Shown here: one piece after another, positions 50,101 through 56,303 of the stretch
Position numbering within the stretch: position 1 is the stretch's first letter
Layout of the letters: each line of letters opens with the position of its first letter
Assembly: GCF_029369745.1 (NCBI RefSeq)
Contig: NZ_CP120210.1
Location: forward strand, 2,046,001-2,110,000
DNA: 64,000 nucleotides
Source of the DNA: Amycolatopsis sp. QT-25
Lineage (GTDB): Bacteria > Actinomycetota > Actinomycetes > Mycobacteriales > Pseudonocardiaceae
Direction of reading: 5' to 3'
Made by a program: the position numbers and the translations under genes
The notes under the pieces: model-generated
Seen by the model: the letters and a program-made list of their open reading frames with translations, nothing else
What the model was told of the DNA's origin: nothing
The model's database searches: none

Positions 50101-50471
50101 GCTTCGTCGGCTGGACGATGGTCCGGTTCGAGCCGGGGGACAGGGCGCAGCCGGTGCGGTTCGAAACGCGGCCGAACGTCGACGCGCTGACGCTGTCCGG
50201 GCCCTCGTCGCTGGCGCGCGGGGAGAAGGCGGACGTCCGGGCGGTCGTGACGCAGGGAACGCGCCAGGTACCGGTTTCGTACCCGGTCAGCGCGGACTGG
50301 AAGGGCGGCTGGGGCACGCATGTCGCCGGCGGATTGCTGCCCGCGATGCCCTGGGACGTCGCGTCGTTCGATCCGGCGAGCGGGGTGCTCACCGCGCTGA
50401 GGCCGGGGACGGCGAGTCTTTCGGTCACCGTGAACGGGGTGACGCGGAGTCTGTCGGTCACCGTCCGCTAG
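47109..50471 (+). CDS. Secreted phosphodiester glycosidase / metallophosphatase fusion (1120 aa)
   Basis: GTG at 47109 is preferred over GTG 47097, which would include a rare TTA codon. The start gives a signal peptide (VRNSRLLLLAALLPGLFVAPPAHA). Residues ~90-420 form an NAGPA/phosphodiester-glycosidase domain (VAGVNGDFFDINASGAPIG, MHPRTAVGFSADG, ALNLDGGGSSTM, VPNGIGV). Two or three beta-rich Ig/carbohydrate-like regions follow (~430-760). A calcineurin-like phosphoesterase lies at ~780-1010 with IAVVSDAQF, LINGDFVDRG, YVPGNHEADGGHG, VAMHHP and IASHAG, all metal ligands visible. A final Ig-like domain (BIG2-type) closes the protein. It probably strips phosphodiester-linked sugars from wall polymers. 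Confidence 0.92.
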   Translation: MRNSRLLLLAALLPGLFVAPPAHADPLAAPLGPAPVEAAPAASSAKEGPSAYAVAAPDDGLVTTSATSRVAPGLSLTEFDRYDPAGWIRGDTLAVDLTSKTLKPAYLSPGTVSARTPLSQQVYRAGAVAGVNGDFFDINASGAPIGVGVDAGQLQTAPARGHNLTASITEEGKARLAEVFLDASVTLPDGRVVPASNFNSPVLSGDAIGVYTPLWGASPRRTSVAGAQRVVEVEISGGVVTQVRPRPADGPIAAGTTILLARDGGVDTLSGLKTGDRVGVAYAPKSDAGKLSVSIGGNKVLLRDGAIQPVDNVAMHPRTAVGFSADGTKMWLATVDGRQADSRGMTELELARHLKSLGADDALNLDGGGSSTMLAREEGEKSPLVRNTPSDGGERLVPNGIGVATVLGSGRLTGFSPRPAQDTADATRVLSGLTRKLVAGGHDETGAAVDGKAQWLSTNPVRGTMTGGVFTAHADRFRPDAPANVDVYAKRGGVRGKATLNVLGSPVRLGTSTEQVALSGEGAKSTFKVFGYDADGYGTWVEPDDVKLDYDPAVVRIEPSGDGFAVTALKASGASAITATAGGKVTHLAASVGTESRVAASLDGPAGWTASVFPAVVGAALSEAPGRDGGGGLALDYRLNGTNATRAAYVNSAAPIALPPGTQRVGLWVNGDAKGTWLRTELRDAANVPSVVDLSLSVDWTGWRYVRAAIPAGLPDGQRLTKFYAVENVPDQQYEGRLVFDDLTFEVAPAAAVPADPAPRDPALITDGTATGGLRIAVVSDAQFTADQPDGPLVAQARRALREAVAAKPDLVLINGDFVDRGTAADFALARSIIDEELVGKAPWYYVPGNHEADGGHGLAEFQAAFGETHRVTDVAGIRLVLLDSSRGSLRAGGFDQIRMLREALDGAKTDKRIRGVVVAMHHPVEDPSPAGNSRLADRKEAAMLTGWLTAFERESGKQTAAIASHAGVFTLSRVDGVPYLVNGNSGKSPAAAPGDGGFVGWTMVRFEPGDRAQPVRFETRPNVDALTLSGPSSLARGEKADVRAVVTQGTRQVPVSYPVSADWKGGWGTHVAGGLLPAMPWDVASFDPASGVLTALRPGTASLSVTVNGVTRSLSVTVR

Positions 50472-50526
50472 TGCAATGAAAGGTCCTTTCCTTGCAAATT
50501 CGCAAGGAAAGGACCTTTCATTGCAC
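50471..50526. repeat. Palindromic intergenic repeat, family B copy 2
   Basis: Perfect 25-bp arms (50471-50495 and 50502-50526) with an AAATTC loop. The core is TGAAAGGTCCTTTCCTTGC, matching copy 1 at 36376-36430 at most positions. It begins inside the stop codon of the phosphodiester glycosidase gene and ends 4 bp before the stop of the convergent carboxypeptidase gene. Confidence 0.9.
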
Positions 50527-50529
50527 GCC

Positions 50530-51573
50530 TCAGGCGGCTTCGTGCGCCTCCGCGACCGTACCCGGCAGCGCCGGACCCCGCGGCGGGATCGCTTCGGCGT
50601 CGGCCGGGTCCACCCGCCGCACCGAACCGTCGGCCGCGGACCGCGCGATGGCGAGCATCGAGGCCAGCGCGTCCTGGATCTGCCGCTGCTCCCGCTCCGG
50701 GATGAGGCTCAGTTCGATCAGCACGCTGCCGTTGCCGAGCAGCCCGTACCCGTTGCGCGCGATGCCTTGGTAGTCGCCACCGGGATACTGCGACACGTAG
50801 CCGCCGTTGCCGTCGATCGACCGCTGCACCACGACCGCGATCTGCTTCGCGAAGTCCACATCGGACCGTTTCACGCCCGGATGCGTCGGCCACAGCGTGG
50901 AAGCGGTGATCTCCTTGCCGTCGGCGTCCCGGTACCGGCCCTGCATGTGGTAGTCGACCATGATGTCCGGCTTGAACGACGCGTTCCGCCGCTGGATCAG
51001 GCCCGCCTCGGTGGCCGGGTTGTCCTCGGGCGCGACGGCCGGGTCGTGGTAGCGGTTGATGTCGTAACCCTTGCCCTTCTCACCGTATTCGGGAGTGGCG
51101 TCCGGGTCGTGGTTGTAGCGCCAGTCGCGCTCGTGGCCGTCGGGGTTGGCGCGCACGACGATGTCGACGGTCACCTTCGACAGCAGCTTCCGCGCCCACG
51201 GGCTGTGCCCGACCCCGACCTCGCGCAGGAATTCGAGCGCGGCGGGGGTGCCGAGCGGCTCGTCGCCGTGCTGCTGGGTGACGTACTGGATCCGGGTCTT
51301 GCCGTGACCGACCCTGGCCGCCCACACCGGACGGCCCTCGTTGCTGCGGCCGATCCTGTCCACCCGGATCTTGCCGTGGCTGAGCACGGCCAGCTTGTGC
51401 AGTTCGAAGGCCAGCTTGGCGGTGGAGGGCCGCGGGTCGAGGGTCCGACCGTCCACAGTGGTTTCGGCGGTCTCGGCGGTCTCAGCGGTCTCGGCGGCCT
51501 GTGCGGCGGGCGCCACCAGGAGCCCGGCGCTGACAAAAACGGACAACACGGCGATTCCGGTCTTGAGCCTCAT
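50530..51573 (-). CDS. Secreted M14-family zinc carboxypeptidase (347 aa)
   Basis: ATG at 51573 gives a signal peptide ending PAAQAAE. A Thr-Ala-Glu tandem (ETAETAETAETT) follows, encoded by 9-bp DNA repeats. Zinc ligands are H102 and E105 (QQHGDEPLG) and H209 (MVDYHMQG). Substrate-binding residues appear in RANPDGHERD and YDINRYHDP. The catalytic Glu is probably in SVLIELSLIPERE. It would trim amino acids from peptides or peptidoglycan stems outside the cell. It is divergent from the ABC exporter and convergent to the phosphodiester glycosidase. Confidence 0.92.
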   Translation of the reverse strand: MRLKTGIAVLSVFVSAGLLVAPAAQAAETAETAETAETTVDGRTLDPRPSTAKLAFELHKLAVLSHGKIRVDRIGRSNEGRPVWAARVGHGKTRIQYVTQQHGDEPLGTPAALEFLREVGVGHSPWARKLLSKVTVDIVVRANPDGHERDWRYNHDPDATPEYGEKGKGYDINRYHDPAVAPEDNPATEAGLIQRRNASFKPDIMVDYHMQGRYRDADGKEITASTLWPTHPGVKRSDVDFAKQIAVVVQRSIDGNGGYVSQYPGGDYQGIARNGYGLLGNGSVLIELSLIPEREQRQIQDALASMLAIARSAADGSVRRVDPADAEAIPPRGPALPGTVAEAHEAA

Positions 51574-51651
51574 GGTCGGTGAGTATCGACGAGCCGGGGC
51601 CGTCCAACAAGGGCGCCGGTAATCCGGTCGAATTTTGTCGGTGGCAGGTCC

Positions 51652-51657
51652 TAGGGT
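51652..51657 (+). promoter_or_regulatory. -10-like element for the ABC exporter (leaderless)
   Basis: TAGGGT lies 7 nt before the GTG at 51665 and there is no ribosome site, which supports that GTG as the start of a leaderless mRNA. Confidence 0.5.
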
Positions 51658-51664
51658 GCCAACC

Positions 51665-52606
51665 GTGGGCGACTCAGAGCACGAACCAGCGATGGTGCAG
51701 GCGAAGGCGTTGGTCAAGCGTTTCGGCGATTTCGAGGCCGTACGCGGGATCGATGTCGAGGTCCGGCCGGGGGAGGCGTTCGGCTTCCTCGGGCCCAACG
51801 GCGCGGGCAAGTCCTCCACCATGCGGATGATCGCGAGCGTCTCCCCGCGCAGCGACGGCGACCTGCGGGTCCTCGGCATGGATCCGGACGTCGAGGGGCC
51901 GAAGATCCGTGCCCGGCTCGGGGTCGTGCCGCAGCAGGACAACCTCGACACCGAGCTCACCGTCCGGCAGAACCTGCAGATCTACGGCCGCTATTTCGGG
52001 CTCTCCCGCTCGCACGTGCGGAGCAAGGCCGAGGAGCTGATGGAGTTCGCCCAGCTCACCGACCGGGCGAACGCGGAGGTCGATTCGCTCTCCGGCGGGA
52101 TGAAGCGGCGGCTGACCATCGCCCGGTCCCTGGTCAACGACCCCGAGCTGCTCCTGCTCGACGAACCGACGACGGGGCTGGACCCGCAGGCCCGCCACCT
52201 GTTGTGGGACAGGCTGTTCCGGCTCAAGGCCGGTGGGACCACGCTGATCATCACCACGCACTACATGGACGAGGCGGAGCAGCTCTGCGACAGGCTGGTC
52301 GTGATGGACAACGGCCGGATCGCCGCCGAGGGCTCGCCCGCGGAGCTGATCAGCCGGTATTCCACCCGCGAGGTCGTGGAGCTGCGCTTCCCGAACGGCG
52401 AACAGGAGGCGGCCGCGAAGCAGATCGAAGGCCTCGCCGAACGCGTCGAGGTGCTGCCGGACCGCGTCCTGCTCTACACGATGACCGGTGAGGCCGCCCT
52501 CGAACAGGCGCACGCGCGCGGGCTGCGCCCGCTGTCGAGCCTGGTCCGCCGCAGCTCGCTGGAGGACGTCTTCCTCCGCCTCACCGGCCGGACGCTGGTC
52601 GACTGA
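51665..52606 (+). CDS. ABC-2 type exporter ATP-binding protein (DrrA/NodI-like, 313 aa)
   Basis: GTG at 51665 is chosen from the -10 spacing; GTG 51656 and ATG 51692 are alternatives. Walker A is GPNGAGKSS (43-51), the Q-loop is VVPQQDNLD, the signature is LSGGMKRR, Walker B is LLLLDEPTTGLDP, and the switch is TTHYMDEAEQL. A ~90-residue C-terminal extension (REVVELRFPNGEQEAAAKQIEGL, SLEDVFLRLTGRTLVD) is typical of DrrA/NodI proteins. It powers the two permeases that follow in one operon. Confidence 0.96.
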   Translation: MGDSEHEPAMVQAKALVKRFGDFEAVRGIDVEVRPGEAFGFLGPNGAGKSSTMRMIASVSPRSDGDLRVLGMDPDVEGPKIRARLGVVPQQDNLDTELTVRQNLQIYGRYFGLSRSHVRSKAEELMEFAQLTDRANAEVDSLSGGMKRRLTIARSLVNDPELLLLDEPTTGLDPQARHLLWDRLFRLKAGGTTLIITTHYMDEAEQLCDRLVVMDNGRIAAEGSPAELISRYSTREVVELRFPNGEQEAAAKQIEGLAERVEVLPDRVLLYTMTGEAALEQAHARGLRPLSSLVRRSSLEDVFLRLTGRTLVD

Positions 52607-53421
52607 TGACGACAGCACAGCCGAAGGCGTCGACGGGCCGCGTCGTCTCGCGCTGGGCGGGAGCCTGGCTGCGGGTCGAGGGCCACTGGATGTGGTACCG
52701 CCGGTACTGGATGTCCACGTTGTATTCGACGGGCCTCCAGCCGGTGCTGTTCCTGGCCGCGATGGGGCTCGGATTCGGCTCCCAGGTCCAGGCGGGCGCG
52801 GCGACGAGCGGGTTCTCGTACCTCGAGTACGTCGCCCCGGCGCTGCTCGTCGCCGGGGCGGCGCAACTGGCGGTGGGGGAGTCCAGCTACCCGGTGTTGT
52901 CGGGGTTCAAGTGGCAGAAGGACTACTTGGCCGTCACCGCCACCCCGATCTCACCGGGGCAGGTGCTCGGCAGCCAGATCCTGTGGGTGAGCCTGCGGCT
53001 GACCCTGGCGGGCACGATCTACGCCGTCATCGCGGCGCTCTTCGGATCCTGGACCGGCTTCGGCGTACTCGCCGTCATCCTGATCGGGACGCTCACCGGT
53101 ATCGCGTGCGGCACCCCGGTGATGGCGCTGGCCGCGACCACCTACGACGAGGGCACCCGGTTCGGCCTGGTGTTCCGGTTCGTCCTGATCCCGATGACGT
53201 TGTTCTCCGGCACGTTCTTCCCGATCTCGCAACTGCCGGATCCGCTGAGGTGGATCGCCTGGATCTCCCCGCTGTGGCACGGCAACGAGGCGGCGAGGGC
53301 GGTCAGTCTCGGCACCGTCGGCCCGCTCGCCACCCTGGGCCACCTCGCCTTCCTGGTGGTGCTGGCTGGGGCGGGCTGGGCGCTGGCGCACAAGTACTTC
53401 TACCGACGGCTGGTGGTCTGA
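52606..53421 (+). CDS. ABC-2 type permease 1 (271 aa)
   Basis: ATG overlaps the ATPase stop by one base (TGATG). A short cytoplasmic N-terminus precedes six membrane helices; VEGHWMWYRRYWMSTLYSTGLQPVLFLAAMGLGFG and MTLFSGTFFPISQLPDPLRWIAWISPLWHGNEAARAVSLG mark the ABC2_membrane family. The second permease is a divergent relative, so the exporter is likely a heterodimer of the two permeases with two DrrA-like subunits. Substrate unknown (drug, lipid or polyketide). Confidence 0.94.
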   Translation: MTTAQPKASTGRVVSRWAGAWLRVEGHWMWYRRYWMSTLYSTGLQPVLFLAAMGLGFGSQVQAGAATSGFSYLEYVAPALLVAGAAQLAVGESSYPVLSGFKWQKDYLAVTATPISPGQVLGSQILWVSLRLTLAGTIYAVIAALFGSWTGFGVLAVILIGTLTGIACGTPVMALAATTYDEGTRFGLVFRFVLIPMTLFSGTFFPISQLPDPLRWIAWISPLWHGNEAARAVSLGTVGPLATLGHLAFLVVLAGAGWALAHKYFYRRLVV

Positions 53422-53422
53422 A

Positions 53423-54250
53423 ATGGCAGTGCTCACCGAAGCCCCGCGGCGCGGGGTGCTGCTGCGCGTCCTGCCGTCCGCGCTGTACAGCGGCCGGTCG
53501 ACGGCGGTGCTGGAGCGCACCTTCCTGACGTATTCGCACGCCTGGATGCTGTTCGTGTCCGGCGTCTTCGAGCCGCTGTTCTACCTGATGGCCTTCCAGC
53601 TGGGCTTCGGCAAACTCGTCGGCGAGGTCGTCGGGCCCGGCGGGCAGGCGATGAGCTACGTCGCCTTCGTCGCGCCCGGCCTGCTCGCGGCGTCGGCGAT
53701 GAACGGCGCGATCCTCGATTCGACGTACAACCTGTTCTTCAAGCTGAAGTACGCCAAGCTGTACGACGCCATGCTCGCCACCCCGATCGGGCCGCTGGAC
53801 ATCGCGCTCGGCGAGGTCGGCTGGTCGGTACTGCGCGGCGGGATCTACTCGGTGACCTTCCTCGGCGTGATGACCGCGATGGGGCTGCCCGGGTCGTGGT
53901 GGGCCCTGCTGATGATCCCGGCGGCGCTGCTGATCGCGATGGCGTTCTCGGCCATCGGCATCGTGCTGGTGACCTTCCTGCGGTCGGTCTCGCAGTTCGA
54001 CTACATCAACCTCGTGCTGATGCCGCTGTTCCTGTTCTCCACGACGTTCTACCCGCTGTCGGTCTACCCCGCGGGGATCCAGTGGATCGTGCAAATCTTC
54101 CCGCTGTACCACGGGATCGAGCTGATGCGCGGCCTCTCGGTCGGCGTCCTGTCGTGGACTATGGCCGGGAACGTGGCATACCTGCTGGCGCTGGCGGCCG
54201 TCGGGATCTACGCGTCCTCGAAGCGGTTCGGCAAGCTCCTGCTGCGCTGA
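53423..54250 (+). CDS. ABC-2 type permease 2 (275 aa)
   Basis: ATG is 1 base beyond the first permease's stop (TGAAATG). Six helices with the same topology: LERTFLTYSHAWMLFVSGVFEPLFYLMAFQLGFGKLVGEV at the start, and LFLFSTTFYPLSVYPAGIQWIVQIFPLYHGIELMRGLSVG near the end, the ABC-2 signature. It completes the ATPase-permease-permease operon. A family-A palindrome follows. Confidence 0.94.
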   Translation: MAVLTEAPRRGVLLRVLPSALYSGRSTAVLERTFLTYSHAWMLFVSGVFEPLFYLMAFQLGFGKLVGEVVGPGGQAMSYVAFVAPGLLAASAMNGAILDSTYNLFFKLKYAKLYDAMLATPIGPLDIALGEVGWSVLRGGIYSVTFLGVMTAMGLPGSWWALLMIPAALLIAMAFSAIGIVLVTFLRSVSQFDYINLVLMPLFLFSTTFYPLSVYPAGIQWIVQIFPLYHGIELMRGLSVGVLSWTMAGNVAYLLALAAVGIYASSKRFGKLLLR

Positions 54251-54265
54251 GCCCGTCAATCCTCT

Positions 54266-54322
54266 CCCGCACTTAGTCACCTCCTTGCGGGAGAGGGCAA
54301 CGCAAGGAGGTGACTAAGTGCG
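54266..54322. repeat. Palindromic intergenic repeat, family A copy 2
   Basis: Perfect 23-bp arms (54266-54288 and 54300-54322) share AGTCACCTCCTTGCG with copy 1 at 6650-6724. A second, mutually exclusive stem is possible because CTCTCCCGCA (54261-54270) also pairs with TGCGGGAGAG (54285-54294). It lies between the convergent permease and subtilase genes. Confidence 0.88.
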
Positions 54323-54333
54323 GAAGGGGGTGG

Positions 54334-55764
54334 TCACCGGGCCGGGTTCGCGCCCGTCCGCCGGGGTGCCACCGCGGCCAGCGCGTCGACCATGCCGTGT
54401 CCGTAGAAGCCGTTGAACCCCGCGTAGCCGGAGCAGTACGCGTCCTGCGAGCCGTCACCGGTCAGGTCGTAGTCGGCGGGACACGCGATCGGGGTGGCCT
54501 GGCCGTTCAGCGTCCGCCTCAGCTGGCGGGCGCCGTACCCGGGGTGTTCGGTAGCGAGCAACGCCGCGACACCGGCGGCGTGTGGCGCCGCCATCGACGT
54601 CCCGCACAGCGGCGCGTACCCGCCGGGAACGGTGGAGAGCACGCACCGCCCCGCCTCGCCGCCGGGCGCGGTCACGTCGATCACGCCCAGCCCGTACGAG
54701 CTGTAGCCGGCTTTGACCCGCTTTTCACTCACCGACGACACCGCGACGACGTCCCGAAGGCCGGCGGGCAGCGCCTGGCAGCCCTCGGCCGGGGCCCGCA
54801 TACCCGAGTGCGGCGAGGACACCAGCCCGATGGCTTCATTGGTCGCCGCCGCGACAGTGAGCGTGCCGGCCGAGGTCGCGTATTCGACGGCGCGGGCCAT
54901 GACCTCATTCACCACCCTCCGTTGATCGTCGTGGGCGCACGAGAGCGACCACGGATCGACGAAGTAGCTGCTGTTCGTCACCGCCATGCCCTGTGAGGCT
55001 GCCCACATCAACCCGCAGACGGCGGCCTCCGGGTCGGCGTACCCGCGGTCGTCGATCACCTTCACCGAGGCGATCCGCACGCCGGGTGCCACCCCGGTGA
55101 TGCCTTTGCCGTCGTCGGCGGCGGCGATGATGCCCGCGACGTGGGTGCCGTGCACCGACGTCGTCGCGGCCCAGTTCCGGTCGGGCGCGCCGGTCAGGCA
55201 GCCCGCGGACTTGCCGGGATCGAGGGCGCTCGCCAGTTCGGGATGGGCGGGGTCGATCCCGGAGTCGAGGACGCCGACGACGACGTCCCGGCTGCCCGGC
55301 TCCCGCTCGCGGGCCTTGTCGGCGCCGATGGCGCGCATGTCCCACTGCTCGCCGGTGCGGTCGGCGGAAGGCACCTTCGCCGGATCCGTCGGTTCGAGTG
55401 CGACGCGTGCGGGCGCCGATCTGGCCGGTGACGTGCCGTTGGCCCGCTGCACGGAGAGCCGTTCCGCCTGCGCGCTGAACGCGGCGGCGGACCGGACCCG
55501 CTCGGTGAAGTCCTTGTCGGCCGAGGTCGCCACGGCCACCGCGATCTGCGGGTAGTAGATCGTCGTCCTGCCGCAGCTGCCGGTGACGGCCGCCCTGGCC
55601 TCGGCCTCGGAGGTGCCGCGGTCGAAGGCGACGACGTAACGCAGCGTCCGTTCCTGGGGATGACACGATGGCTCCGCCTCGGCCGTCGCGACAGCGGCGA
55701 CCGAGCCGCTGAGCACCACGAAGGCGCACACGGCCGCTCGCAGGGACCGCCCCAGCAGGGACAC
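54334..55764 (-). CDS. Secreted S8 subtilisin-like serine protease (476 aa)
   Basis: GTG at 55764 has GGGAGGTCC before it. Signal peptide (MSLLGRSLRAAVCAFVVLSGSVAAVATAEA), then an I9-type propeptide (RTLRYVVAFDRGTSEAEARAAV). Catalytic residues are D167 (GVLDSGID), H205 (VHGTHVAG) and S390 (GTSMAAPHAAG), with oxyanion N309 (AATNEA). The C-terminus ends NPAR without a sorting signal. Several Cys suggest disulfides. It is probably a secreted or wall protease. The gene has a long 539-bp upstream gap shared with rne. Confidence 0.95.
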   Translation of the reverse strand: MSLLGRSLRAAVCAFVVLSGSVAAVATAEAEPSCHPQERTLRYVVAFDRGTSEAEARAAVTGSCGRTTIYYPQIAVAVATSADKDFTERVRSAAAFSAQAERLSVQRANGTSPARSAPARVALEPTDPAKVPSADRTGEQWDMRAIGADKAREREPGSRDVVVGVLDSGIDPAHPELASALDPGKSAGCLTGAPDRNWAATTSVHGTHVAGIIAAADDGKGITGVAPGVRIASVKVIDDRGYADPEAAVCGLMWAASQGMAVTNSSYFVDPWSLSCAHDDQRRVVNEVMARAVEYATSAGTLTVAAATNEAIGLVSSPHSGMRAPAEGCQALPAGLRDVVAVSSVSEKRVKAGYSSYGLGVIDVTAPGGEAGRCVLSTVPGGYAPLCGTSMAAPHAAGVAALLATEHPGYGARQLRRTLNGQATPIACPADYDLTGDGSQDAYCSGYAGFNGFYGHGMVDALAAVAPRRTGANPAR

Positions 55765-56303
55765 CGGACCTCCCACCGGAGAGCATCGGACGACGAGGGC
55801 GCCGCGGCCTGGGCTGGGCCGGCTGTCCGTCGGTACCCTCGAGCGGCACGCTAGCCACCCTCGGCCGGGTCGACAAGTTCTGCCGCGAAGTTCGCTCTGC
55901 CGGTGGTCGCGGCGCGCCCGGGAGCCGGCTCTGTGGCACCGAGTACACCGGAGTGGGGCCGGGGTGTGGGATACTCGCGGTGGCCGCTGGCCGACGGGCA
56001 CACGTGAGAGGTGGCGCTCGCGGTCTCGTGGCCCGGTGGTGTGCTGCACATCCTCCACACGCGTCGCCGCTGTATGCGGCTCGACGACGTGGCGGGCGGC
56101 CCGATGTCGCGAATGTGGCCAGCGCTCCGCCGAGCAGACCTTCAGCCGTATGCGGCGCCTGGCCAACCCCGGCGCCGTCGCGGTGCAGGGCAAGGATTCC
56201 CGCTGCTGGTGACCACCACGGCGGAACGAACAGAAAGGGGCCCCTGCGCGGCCGCGTCGAGCCGGTGTGAGCCAGCCGACGCGCCCGGGGGCGGAGGAGA
56301 TAT
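55765..56303. other. 539-bp intergenic region, rne leader and subtilase upstream region
   Basis: This region separates the divergent S8 protease and rne. Short open frames on both strands have no ribosome sites or recognisable products. A -10-like GATACT at 55970-55975 could start an rne leader of about 320 nt; long rne leaders subject to self-cleavage are known in other bacteria. GGAGGAG at 56292-56298 is the rne ribosome site. No riboswitch motif is identified. Confidence 0.4.

Noticed and set aside
51450-51520. Microsatellite near the carboxypeptidase signal peptide
   Set aside because: The 9-bp repeats encode the Thr-Ala-Glu tandem within the gene, so this is a feature of the coding sequence rather than a separate element.
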